Shown piece by piece: positions 7,401 through 15,574 of a stretch of DNA of 64,000 bases (the stretch's first letter is position 1; each line of letters opens with the position of its first letter). The notes under the pieces are model-generated. The model saw nothing but the letters and a program-made list of their open reading frames with translations, did not search any database and was not told the DNA's origin. This DNA is from Dryocola sp036489025. Its GTDB lineage: Bacteria; Pseudomonadota; Gammaproteobacteria; Enterobacterales; Enterobacteriaceae. A program made the translations under genes and the position numbers. The stretch is taken from positions 62,001 to 126,000 of the forward strand of contig DASXGN010000041.1 of assembly GCA_036489025.1 (NCBI GenBank), in the 5' to 3' direction.

Positions 7401-9146
7401 ATGAAAGCAATAATGCTGATGTTTGATTCGCTGAATAAACGCCTGCTGTCCGCCTACGGAAATGACAGCGCGATTACGCCAAATTTTCAGCGGCTGAAAG
7501 AGAAAACGGCGCGATTTGATAACTTTTACGTCGGCAGCATGCCGTGCATGCCCGCCCGACGTGAGCTCCATACCGGGCGCTATAATTTTTTGCACCGCGG
7601 CTGGTCGCCGCTGGAGCCCTTTGACGATTCGATGCCGGAGCTGCTGAAGAAAAACGGTATCCACACGCATCTGGTGACTGACCATAAACACTACTGGCGC
7701 GACGGCGGAGCGACCTATCATCCACGCTACAGCACCTACGAGTTTGTTCGGGGGCAGGAGGGCGACGCCTGGAAAGGCGTGGTCGATAAGCCAGAATATC
7801 GCTATGAATCCGGCGAACCGGAAGAGATTAAGCAGCGGCGCGTGACCAGCCGGGTGCAGCATCAGATCAACGTGCAGTTTATGCAGAATGAAGAAGATCA
7901 TCATCTGGCGAGAACGATCGGTAAAGGCCTGGCGTTTATCGATACCAACCACGCCAGCGATAATTGGTTTTTACAGCTCGAGTGTTTCGATCCTCACGAA
8001 CCGTTCTTCGTACCGGAAAAATATCTCAGGATGTACGGCATTGAGGATCCGGCGGAGTTTGACGGCTGGGCGCCCTATTATTTTGTGACCGAAAGCGAAG
8101 AGCGCAAAAGCACCATCCAGAAATATTACAAAGCGCTGCTGACGATGGTCGATGCCTACGTGGGCCGCGTGCTGGACTACATGGACCGCTACGATTTGTG
8201 GAAGGATACGATGCTGATCGTCAATACCGATCACGGCTTCCTGCTCGGCGAGCATGAATGGTGGGGGAAAAACATCATGCCGCTGTATAACGAAGTGGCA
8301 AACATCCCCTTCTTTATGTGGCATCCGCAATATCCCTGCGCCGGAGAATCCAGGCAGGCGCTGGCGCAGACCATTGATATTCCGGCGACGCTGCTTGACG
8401 CCTTCGGAGTGGAAAAACCGGCGGACATGCAGGGCGTTTCTCTGCTTCCGGCGCTGCGCGACGATACGCCGGTGCGCGATCACGCCCTGTTTGGCTATCA
8501 TGGTTGCCACGTTAATATTACCGACGGTCGCTACGTGTATATGCGTTCGCCCACCGTACAGGGCCTTGACGGGCTGTATGAGTACACTCTGATGCCTACG
8601 CGTATAAATCGGCGCTTCACGCCGGCAGAACTGCAAAATATCGAGCTGCACCCCGGATTTGGTTTTACCAAAGGCTGCCCGGTGATGAAGGTGCCCGCTG
8701 AATCGGTAATGACCCGGGATGCCGATCGCTTCGGCCATCGTTTATACGATTTGGCAGAAAATCCTGCACAGCTGGCCCAAAGTCAGGATAGCGCTGCGGC
8801 GCAGCGCCTGCGCGATCGCATGGTGGACATGATGAAGCAAAGCGATGCGCCTGAAGAGCTGTATGGCCGCTATAGCCTGGACGATGCGGGCAGCGAACTG
8901 CTGGGGCGGGATCCGCATCTTTTGCCGGAGCTGGCGGCATTCTCGCCAAAGGTTCGCTACGGATTGTTCGCGCTGCTGCAACATCTTGAGGGCAGCGGGC
9001 AGCATGCGCTGGCTGAGCGGCTTAAAACTTGCTCCGAGCCGGGCTGGAACCAGGAAAATTTGTGGGACTTCGTGCAGAACGAGGTTCCGGAAGAGCAGCA
9101 TCAGAGCGTGTACTATAAGATGGCATTAGAGATGCGTCTGGATTGA
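7401..9146 (+). CDS. Cys-type sulfatase, apparently cytoplasmic
   Basis: Arylsulfatase-superfamily hydrolase (alkaline phosphatase fold) of 581 residues that would remove sulfate from a sulfated substrate. The maturation motif is C49-M-P-A-R, where the cysteine becomes formylglycine. N-terminal D9 and the NTDHGFLLGEH segment (about residue 275) supply expected metal ligands. There is no signal peptide: the protein starts directly with strand 1 (MKAIMLMFDS). It begins 23 bases after the PTS gene with a GGGAGA ribosome site. Cytosolic location fits PTS import and the co-encoded maturase, which acts inside the cell. The natural substrate is unknown; annotation as a choline or aryl sulfatase would be a guess. 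Confidence 0.88.
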   Translation: MKAIMLMFDSLNKRLLSAYGNDSAITPNFQRLKEKTARFDNFYVGSMPCMPARRELHTGRYNFLHRGWSPLEPFDDSMPELLKKNGIHTHLVTDHKHYWRDGGATYHPRYSTYEFVRGQEGDAWKGVVDKPEYRYESGEPEEIKQRRVTSRVQHQINVQFMQNEEDHHLARTIGKGLAFIDTNHASDNWFLQLECFDPHEPFFVPEKYLRMYGIEDPAEFDGWAPYYFVTESEERKSTIQKYYKALLTMVDAYVGRVLDYMDRYDLWKDTMLIVNTDHGFLLGEHEWWGKNIMPLYNEVANIPFFMWHPQYPCAGESRQALAQTIDIPATLLDAFGVEKPADMQGVSLLPALRDDTPVRDHALFGYHGCHVNITDGRYVYMRSPTVQGLDGLYEYTLMPTRINRRFTPAELQNIELHPGFGFTKGCPVMKVPAESVMTRDADRFGHRLYDLAENPAQLAQSQDSAAAQRLRDRMVDMMKQSDAPEELYGRYSLDDAGSELLGRDPHLLPELAAFSPKVRYGLFALLQHLEGSGQHALAERLKTCSEPGWNQENLWDFVQNEVPEEQHQSVYYKMALEMRLD

Positions 9147-9193
9147 GCAGTAGCCCGGCGGCGGGTGCCGCCGGGGAAAAGGAGTGGAAGTTA

Positions 9194-9919
9194 ATGAAAG
9201 AAGAACTGGATTACTCTCGCGGCGCGAAACCGCTGTACGCGCAGCTTTACGACATCCTGCTGTCCCGCTTTAAGGCCGGGGAATATAAAAAGAACGACGT
9301 TTTACCCACCGAGGCCGAGTTTGAAGAACGCTTTGGCGTAAGCCGGATTACGGCGCGACGCGCGCTGGCCGAGCTGGCCGCGAAAGGGCTGGTGAAACGC
9401 CAGGCCGGGATCGGCACCATGGTCATCAGCACGTCTGAAAAGCAGGATATTAAGGCCCGCATCCGGCTGGTGGACGGCCAGCAGCAGCGGCCGATTTCAC
9501 GTAACAACCTGACGCTGGAGCTGCTCCTTCCGCCCGCAGAAGTCGCCAGCGCCTTTGGGCTGGACGGCGAAACGAAAATTCAGCGGCTGGTGCGCACGAT
9601 TTTCCGGGAAAATGAGCTCCCCGCGCAGGTCAACTATATCTGGCTCACGCCGAGACTGGGGGTATTCAGCCTGGAGGCGTTCGTGGGAGGCCTGTATAGC
9701 CTGCTCGAGCAGCATAATGAAAATATCGATAGCTATCAGGATATTATTACCGCCGAGCTGCCAACTGCGGTGGACTGCGAGATCCTTTCCATCAGCCCCG
9801 CCGAGCCCGTTCTGGTGAAATCCCGCCGGGGGTATAACGACCGTGGCGAACTGGTTGAGTTTGGCGTGTCCAAACACCTTGCCAGCTGTTATCAGTATAT
9901 CGTCGAGAATAGCCGATGA
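9194..9919 (+). CDS. GntR/HutC-family repressor with UTRA domain
   Basis: Transcription factor of 241 residues with an N-terminal winged helix (about 10-75, including SRITARRALAELAAKGLVKR) and a UTRA effector domain (about 95-238), the layout of sugar-phosphate-responsive repressors such as TreR-like and NagR-like proteins. I chose the ATG at 9194 rather than an upstream in-frame start because AAAGGAG lies 9 bases before it and homologs begin close to KPLYAQLYDIL. It most likely senses the phosphorylated or desulfated PTS product and controls its own operon through the palindrome before the EIIBC gene. Its last codons overlap the next gene (ATGA). Confidence 0.85.
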   Translation: MKEELDYSRGAKPLYAQLYDILLSRFKAGEYKKNDVLPTEAEFEERFGVSRITARRALAELAAKGLVKRQAGIGTMVISTSEKQDIKARIRLVDGQQQRPISRNNLTLELLLPPAEVASAFGLDGETKIQRLVRTIFRENELPAQVNYIWLTPRLGVFSLEAFVGGLYSLLEQHNENIDSYQDIITAELPTAVDCEILSISPAEPVLVKSRRGYNDRGELVEFGVSKHLASCYQYIVENSR

Positions 9920-10260
9920 GCTGGCGCACGCAGGGCAAAGCGCCGGACTACCGTTTCACCCTGGCAAACGAGCGCACTTTTCTGGCCTGGATCCGCACCG
10001 CGCTGGCGTTTATGGCCGCGGCAATTGGGATAGATCAGCTTGCCCCCGACCTGGCACCCTCCGAGTTTCGTGAACTGCTGGTGGCGGCCTTAGGGATTAT
10101 TGCCGCCGTGCTGGCCTGGTACGCCTGGCGACGCTGGGCGCGGAACGAACGGGCCATGCGCAACGACGCCGAGTTGACCTACCCGCGAATATTGTTTTGG
10201 CTCAGCTGCGGCCTGTCGGCGGCGAGCCTGCTGACGCTGGCGGCCCTGATACTGTTATGA
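9916..10260 (+). CDS. DUF202 inner-membrane protein, YidH-like
   Basis: Small membrane protein of 114 residues with three hydrophobic helices (about 29-48, 55-72, 91-113). The N-terminal block APDYRFTLANERTFLAWIRT is the DUF202 signature and closely matches E. coli YidH. Its function is not known. The start overlaps the preceding stop as ATGA, so it is translationally coupled to the regulator. E. coli has yidH-yidG-yidF beside the yidJ sulfatase, so DUF202 pairs and sulfatase maturases recur together. Confidence 0.85.
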   Translation: MSWRTQGKAPDYRFTLANERTFLAWIRTALAFMAAAIGIDQLAPDLAPSEFRELLVAALGIIAAVLAWYAWRRWARNERAMRNDAELTYPRILFWLSCGLSAASLLTLAALILL

Positions 10261-10604
10261 ACAACGTTTTCCCGCCGCGCGATCCGGGTTTGCAGCCAGA
10301 GCGCACCGCGCTTGCCTGGCACCGAACCGCGTTCACCGTGCTGATATTCTCACTGGTTGCGGTTCGCGTTGCGTTTGCCCGCGGCGATCTCTTTTCCTGC
10401 GTGCTAAGCGGTGTGGGGGCCATTCTGGCGCTGATGCTGGTGGGTATCTCCTGGCGCAGGCAGAAAACGATGATGGCTCAAAAGGAAGCGACCACGCCGT
10501 CCTCTGTGCTGGCTAAGCGATTGATAAGCCTGGTGCTGTGCCTGATATCCCTTTCACTCGCCCTGCCAGCATTGCTCAATCTGCTGGCGACAGGAGATTT
10601 TTGA
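10257..10604 (+). CDS. DUF202 inner-membrane protein, YidG-like
   Basis: A 115-residue membrane protein with the motif DPGLQPERTALAWHRT, nearly the same as E. coli YidG, and three hydrophobic segments after it. I start it at the ATG that overlaps the stop of the YidH-like gene (ATGA); a longer in-frame start would run back through that gene. It precedes the maturase by a single base. The function is unknown, but the second DUF202 copy in a row suggests the two products form one heteromeric membrane complex (inference). Confidence 0.83.
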   Translation: MNNVFPPRDPGLQPERTALAWHRTAFTVLIFSLVAVRVAFARGDLFSCVLSGVGAILALMLVGISWRRQKTMMAQKEATTPSSVLAKRLISLVLCLISLSLALPALLNLLATGDF

Positions 10605-10605
10605 C

Positions 10606-11907
10606 ATGGCTGTAGCGGGCTGCCACGTGATGGCCAAGCCGAGCGGATCGGTATGCAATATAGACTGCACCTACTGCTTTTATCTTGAAAAAGAGGCGCT
10701 TTATCCCGAGCGCAACAAGAACTGGCGGATGTCTGATGAAACGCTTGAGCTGTTCATTCGCCAGCATATCGCGGCCCAAAGCGGCGAAACCGTCAGCTTT
10801 GCCTGGCAGGGCGGCGAGCCAACCATGATGGGCCTGCCGTTTTTTCATCGGGTGGTTGAGCTGTGTGAACGCTACGCGGGCGGCAAGCGTATTACCCATT
10901 CTCTGCAAACCAACGGTATTCTGCTCAACGACGAGTGGGCCAGCTTCTTCGCTAAGCACGGATTCCTGATTGGCCTGTCGATCGACGGTCCGGCGCATCT
11001 GCATAATCAGTATCGGGTTAATCGCGCCGGAAAGGGCACGCATGAACAGGTGACGGCGGCGATGGCTCTGCTGGCCTCGCACAGGGTCGAATTCAACACG
11101 CTCACGGTCGTTGGGAAGCATAACGTTGGCCACGCGCGGGAAGTGTATGAATTTCTGCTGGCTGCGGGGTCTCGCTATATCCAGTTTATCCCGCTGGTCG
11201 AACGAATGAGCACGCAAGAATCGACCGTTCTTAATCTGGTGATGCCGGGGGAAAGCGCCGCGACGCTTGCGCCGTGGACGGTGCCTTCATGGCAGTACGG
11301 CGAGTTTTTGAACCAAATTTTCGATATATGGATCCGCCGTGACGTGGACCGGGTTTACGTGCAGATGTTTGACGTGGCGCTGGCGGCCTGGACCGGACAG
11401 CCGCCGGTGCTGTGCGTGCATTCCGAATCCTGCGGGCACGCGTTTGCCCTTGAATCGAATGGCGATCTTTATAACTGCGACCATTTTGTTTATCCCGAGC
11501 ATCTGCTGGGGAATATCCATCAGCACAGCATCCGCGAATTAAACAACGGTGAGCGGGCCATTGCCTTTGGGCAGGCGAAGCGGGAAACGTTAACCGCCGA
11601 CTGCCGCCGCTGTGAATACCGCTTTGCCTGCCACGGCGGCTGCCCGAAACATCGCTTTGCCGTCTCGCCGTCCGGGCATCCCGGACACAGCTACCTTTGC
11701 GCAGGTTATAAACATTTCTTCCGGCATATTACCCGCTATATGAACGTCTGGCGGGAGCTGTTGGACGAGGGATATCCAATGCCCGCCATCATGCAGTGGC
11801 TGGCACAGGAGCAGACAAGAGAGCCACAAATAATCGGACGCAACGAGCCCTGCCCCTGCGGAAGCGGCAAGAAATATAAGAAGTGCTGCGATAAATCAGC
11901 GAGGTGA
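10606..11907 (+). CDS. Anaerobic sulfatase-maturating radical SAM enzyme with SEC-C tail
   Basis: Converts the active-site cysteine (or serine) of a sulfatase to formylglycine. The radical SAM cluster motif is C17-x3-C21-x2-C24, followed by the family GGEP segment (about residue 66). The SPASM region binding two more iron-sulfur clusters holds the later cysteines, including CVHSESCGHAF, YNCDHF and CRRCEYRFACHGGCPKHR. The last 20 residues form a SEC-C zinc motif (CPCGSGKKYKKCC). The length, 433, is that of anSME plus this tail. It is the last gene of the operon and its natural client is presumably the C49 sulfatase upstream. AGGAG precedes the ATG. Confidence 0.92.
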   Translation: MAVAGCHVMAKPSGSVCNIDCTYCFYLEKEALYPERNKNWRMSDETLELFIRQHIAAQSGETVSFAWQGGEPTMMGLPFFHRVVELCERYAGGKRITHSLQTNGILLNDEWASFFAKHGFLIGLSIDGPAHLHNQYRVNRAGKGTHEQVTAAMALLASHRVEFNTLTVVGKHNVGHAREVYEFLLAAGSRYIQFIPLVERMSTQESTVLNLVMPGESAATLAPWTVPSWQYGEFLNQIFDIWIRRDVDRVYVQMFDVALAAWTGQPPVLCVHSESCGHAFALESNGDLYNCDHFVYPEHLLGNIHQHSIRELNNGERAIAFGQAKRETLTADCRRCEYRFACHGGCPKHRFAVSPSGHPGHSYLCAGYKHFFRHITRYMNVWRELLDEGYPMPAIMQWLAQEQTREPQIIGRNEPCPCGSGKKYKKCCDKSAR

Positions 11908-12153
11908 CTGCCGGAGAAGTCAGCGTTGCTAAGTAAAACTACCTGGCACCCTAAGTCGTCGCCCTAATAGTTTGCCGCTGTGGCTCCTTGTTCGCTCCTT
12001 GATATCCAACGGGAATGATCGCGGATCTTTCACGATGAAACGTATTATCACCTTTTACCTTTGGTGTTATCCGCCGGTTGCGCTCTGGCGGCCTAATGCC
12101 CACGGTTCGGCAAAATACATGCTGGCGCAGCTCAGTTTCGATCTGGGATATTG

Positions 12154-13764
12154 CTAAATATCCACAAACGGCAGCCTGCTGCGCAGCCTGGCGGCAGGTT
12201 CAGAAATGGCTTTTGCCATCGCCGCACCGATCTCGGCGCAGACCGTCAGACCCTGCACGAACGGCTGGTCGTGCATCAGATAGGGCAGCGCGCCAAACGC
12301 TATGCGTCCTCTGGCCTCGATGGGTTCCCGCAGCGTGTAATCCTTGCTAACGTCCGGGATTTCTTCGCCGGTGGACATAAGCTGCTTTCTTAACGTCGGG
12401 AACGGCAGGTCTTTGGTTTTCAGCGGTTTTTGCCCGCGCGCGTCGATAAATACGTCGAACTCATAGGTTTTATCCTCGGCGGTAATCACCGTTCGGCGCT
12501 CTTTTACGTCCAGCTTATAGTCCTTGCCCAGCGTGAGAATGTTGATAATCCCCGCCTCGCGCAGCGCCAGCAGCCTGCGGATCGACTCTGAGGGAATGGC
12601 CGCATAGTTATCGATAAACACCCGGGCTAGCCCCCGGCGGAATCTTTTGCCGTCCCGCTCATTCAGATGCGGGACAATTTCCTGCACCGCTTCGTGCAGC
12701 CGCAGAATGGCGTAGCGCCAGGGCACCGTACGCCCGTCGCGCTTGTTGCGCTCCACTTCCTCAAGGTTTGATTTGGCCCAGCGGAAAGGATCGTGTTCAT
12801 GCCGGTCGGCGAACAGGGCCTGCGGGAAACTGTCAGCGTCCAGGGCTCTCAGCGCGATATCTTTGCTCCACTGCGGGTCGGCCAGCTCCATTTCCTCAAC
12901 CATCAGTTTGAATACCCGATCGAGCAGGCCATCTGGCCCGGCGGCGATCTCTTTCTCAACCGCGTCAGCCGTGACGATGCTCAGCGCCTCGTAGGGCAAA
13001 GGGCAGTAGAAATCCGCTTCTGGCAGGATGCCCGATCGGGACATGAGATCGATACTGAGCGTTTCGCTGGCCGCCTCCAGAATAAATTTGATGCTTTTAT
13101 CTTCCGCCTCGATAAACGAGCCGTGCTGGATGGCCACGGCCATCGCCGCGTCCAGCCCGCTCAGGGAGGTGCCCATAATGCCGACGCGGCACGCGGGGAT
13201 TTTTGCCTCCATCAGCCCGGACCACGGACTGGGGAAGAAGGTGCGGGTGGCTTCACTTTCGTCAGGCCAGACGTGCCCGGTGGCAATCACCGCGAGATCG
13301 AACGCTTCCGGCTGCGGGCTGTTCTTCGCCCACAGGCGCACGCCTTCGGCGGTGGCTTGCAGATCGGTGACTTCGCAGGATTCATGCACGTTAACCTCAA
13401 AGCCCTGTTCTCTGGCCTGCCTCACCAGCGCCAGAAACCGATCGCGAAAATATTCGCCAAGCAGAATGCGCGGCAGAAACTGGCGAACGTGTAATGAAGC
13501 GCGTTCGACGCCGTAGCGGGCCAGGTGGCTTTCGCTCTGACCGCGCAGCCAGTCGATGTAGGGGATAAAAACGGGGGGGATTTCAATGCTGGCGATATTG
13601 GCGAGCATCATTTTTGAGGTTTCTTCGTGGCTGTAGGGCATGCCGACGCCGGCTTCTTTCGCCTGCTCGTAAAGGGTGACCGCAAGCGGCGTCTGGTTTT
13701 TCAGCAGCGAGTAAAAAGTATAAATTCCCGTAGGTCCCGCCCCGACGATGGCGATCTTTTTCAT
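12154..13764 (-). CDS. ydhS: FAD/NAD(P)-binding protein YdhS
   Basis: Predicted flavoprotein of 536 residues, near identical in length and colinear with E. coli YdhS as remembered. The N terminus has the Rossmann dinucleotide motif IAIVGAGPTGIYT, and a second nucleotide-binding segment (VGIMGTSLSGLDAAM) lies near residue 195. The substrate and physiological role are not established. AGGA is placed just before the ATG. A small acidic protein gene lies 102 bases upstream on the same strand and may be cotranscribed. Confidence 0.85.
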   Translation of the reverse strand: MKKIAIVGAGPTGIYTFYSLLKNQTPLAVTLYEQAKEAGVGMPYSHEETSKMMLANIASIEIPPVFIPYIDWLRGQSESHLARYGVERASLHVRQFLPRILLGEYFRDRFLALVRQAREQGFEVNVHESCEVTDLQATAEGVRLWAKNSPQPEAFDLAVIATGHVWPDESEATRTFFPSPWSGLMEAKIPACRVGIMGTSLSGLDAAMAVAIQHGSFIEAEDKSIKFILEAASETLSIDLMSRSGILPEADFYCPLPYEALSIVTADAVEKEIAAGPDGLLDRVFKLMVEEMELADPQWSKDIALRALDADSFPQALFADRHEHDPFRWAKSNLEEVERNKRDGRTVPWRYAILRLHEAVQEIVPHLNERDGKRFRRGLARVFIDNYAAIPSESIRRLLALREAGIINILTLGKDYKLDVKERRTVITAEDKTYEFDVFIDARGQKPLKTKDLPFPTLRKQLMSTGEEIPDVSKDYTLREPIEARGRIAFGALPYLMHDQPFVQGLTVCAEIGAAMAKAISEPAARLRSRLPFVDI

Positions 13765-13866
13765 CGTTCCTCACTCCGCGTTGTTGTTATCCGATCCATT
13801 TATCTGCCGGGTTTAAATCCCTGCCCGTTAAGTGTGGTCGAAAACGCGAAGTCAGCCAAATTGAAC

Positions 13867-14208
13867 CTACATGCAGCCCGCACAGCTGGTGCAGCGCCAG
13901 TCTTCGGGATTCACCGCTCGCCAGAAGTAGCGGTAGTTTATTTCGTCCAGCGGGATCTGATGTTCGAAGAAGCAGTCCGTGAGCCACTCAACGTTCTTCA
14001 GGATCCAGTCCTCTTCGTCCAGGCCGTCCAGATACAGCTCGTCATCAGGGTCGATAACCGAGTAGATGCCTTTGGTGCCGAGATCTTTCTCCTGAAAAGG
14101 CTCGGGCAGCGTCACCTCTTTGCCCTCAAAGGTAATTATCCAGTGCCCATGACACAGCAGGTTCCCGGCCCGGCTCCATTTAGCGGTAAAAGGGTTCAAT
14201 TGGGTCAT
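13867..14208 (-). CDS. Unrecognised small acidic protein with C-terminal cysteine cluster
   Basis: A 113-residue soluble protein I do not recognise. It is rich in Asp and Glu (residues 52-68 are mostly acidic) and aromatic residues. It ends with C106-x2-C109-x2-C112 and has C19-H20-x-H22 near the N terminus, so it could bind zinc or an iron-sulfur group. It has no signal peptide or membrane segment. It precedes ydhS on the same strand. The ribosome site is weak (GGAC). Codon use looks normal for the region, which supports a real gene. Confidence 0.65.
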   Translation of the reverse strand: MTQLNPFTAKWSRAGNLLCHGHWIITFEGKEVTLPEPFQEKDLGTKGIYSVIDPDDELYLDGLDEEDWILKNVEWLTDCFFEHQIPLDEINYRYFWRAVNPEDWRCTSCAGCM

Positions 14209-14270
14209 GGCGATTGTCCGTACTGGGAGTGAGGGAAAAAGGTTACTCCTCGTAAGCGGCTGTTGTAATT

Positions 14271-14285
14271 GTACTTAATAAGTAC
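14271..14285. promoter_or_regulatory. Operator-like palindrome upstream of the YncE-like gene
   Basis: GTACTTAATAAGTAC is a perfect 7+1+7 inverted repeat in the 235-base region between two divergent genes. It may be a repressor site for either; the cognate regulator is unknown. Confidence 0.35.
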
Positions 14286-14443
14286 GGGGTCTTGCCGAAG
14301 GAGCTGCGAATACCGTTTTACATTGCGCAAGGAAATGATTATGTTTCTCATTTGCATTTGTGGTCGGCCATTTTGTGCGCGAGCCCTGTCCGGCTTGCCG
14401 CGTACTCGCCGTGCTTATTCTGACGGGACAAGGAACATAATTA

Positions 14444-15523
14444 ATGATGAAGAAAACAACGGCTCTGGCGGCGCTGGTCGCCCTGGCGCTGACGGGCTGT
14501 ACCGCGCACCGGGCAGCACAAACCAAACCCGCTCCAGCCGTCACGGCCGGGCAGAAAACGCCTTTAATCCAGCGCGAGCTGTCCGAAGGCGTCTATGAAA
14601 TGGCCATCAGCCAGCAAAACGGCGCGCTGTACGTGGCGACCGCGCAGGGCTTTAAGGACGTGCAGGGCGGGGTCATATATAAACTCGATCCGGCGACGCT
14701 GAAAACCACCGGCCAGGCGCATACCGATCTGAAAAACTTCGGCGTGGTTATGGATCCTTCTGGCAAGACGCTGTACGTGACCAACTCGCTCGACGGCGGC
14801 ATCAACGCCGTCAACGTTGAAGACGGCAAGGTGTTAAACCGCCTGATGTTCAAAGAGCGCAACGAGAAGGGCTTCCCGTACGGCGCTCGCGAAATCATTC
14901 TGCATGACGGCCTGCTGTACATCGGCGGCGTGGCCGATCCGGCGGTAATCTGGGTGGTTGATGCGAAAACCCTGCGGCTGAAAAAACGCATCAACAACGC
15001 CGGGAAATGGGTGACGGGCCTGCTTTACTCCGAGCGGACCCAGCGTATTTACGCGGCGAACGGCGGCGGCGAAATCCTGGTGATCAATCCGAAAACCAAC
15101 CGCATCGAAAAACGCTGGCAGCCGCTCGGTGAGAAAGAGGCGCTGCTGCTGAACCTGGCCGAAGACCCCGCGACGGGCCGCCTGTTCGTGACCGACAACT
15201 CTAAGGCGAAAACCACGCTGGTGCTGGATATCAAAACGGGCGAAGTGCTCAAGAATCTTGCCACCGGCGATACGCTGGCGGTGAAATTCAACGCGAAGCG
15301 CAACGAGATTTACCTGACCCAGCGCGAGTCCGGCAGGCTGCTGATCCTTGACGGTACAAGCTACGCGGTGAAGAAAACGCTTAGTCTCCCGCCGCATCCG
15401 AACAGCCTGCTGCTGTCCGCAGACGGACAAACGCTGTTCGTGACCGTAAAGCAGGGCTTTAACAAAGATCGCTCTACCAAAGGTCCGGACAGCATCGTGC
15501 GCGTTCCTTTAGCGCAGCTTTAA
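14444..15523 (+). CDS. YncE-like beta-propeller lipoprotein
   Basis: Seven-bladed beta-propeller protein of 359 residues with repeated blades such as GKTLYVTNSLDGG and AVIWVVDAKTLRL. It aligns along its length with E. coli YncE (VYEMAISQQNGALYVAT, HPNSLLLSADGQTLFVTVKQ). Unlike YncE, which has a cleaved signal peptide, it starts with a lipoprotein signal (LTGC19) followed by Thr, predicting an outer-membrane-anchored periplasmic protein. YncE is iron-regulated and binds DNA in vitro, but its role is unclear. Two ATG codons occur in tandem after AAGGAA; either is possible. Confidence 0.82.
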   Translation: MMKKTTALAALVALALTGCTAHRAAQTKPAPAVTAGQKTPLIQRELSEGVYEMAISQQNGALYVATAQGFKDVQGGVIYKLDPATLKTTGQAHTDLKNFGVVMDPSGKTLYVTNSLDGGINAVNVEDGKVLNRLMFKERNEKGFPYGAREIILHDGLLYIGGVADPAVIWVVDAKTLRLKKRINNAGKWVTGLLYSERTQRIYAANGGGEILVINPKTNRIEKRWQPLGEKEALLLNLAEDPATGRLFVTDNSKAKTTLVLDIKTGEVLKNLATGDTLAVKFNAKRNEIYLTQRESGRLLILDGTSYAVKKTLSLPPHPNSLLLSADGQTLFVTVKQGFNKDRSTKGPDSIVRVPLAQL

Positions 15524-15530
15524 TACGGAA

Positions 15531-15560
15531 AAAGGCGCCATAACGGCGCCTTTATTATTA
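15531..15560. terminator. Bidirectional terminator between the YncE-like gene and fumB
   Basis: AAAGGCGCC / GGCGCCTTT with an ATAAC loop makes a perfect 9-base-pair stem flanked by A and T runs, so it can stop transcription from both convergent genes. Confidence 0.8.
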
Positions 15561-15574
15561 TTCAACCTTCGCGC

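Noticed and set aside
12035..12099. Possible decayed lipoprotein start (MKRIITF, then LSAGC in another frame)
   Set aside because: The lipobox is reached only after a frame change and a stop follows four residues later; too short to call a pseudogene.
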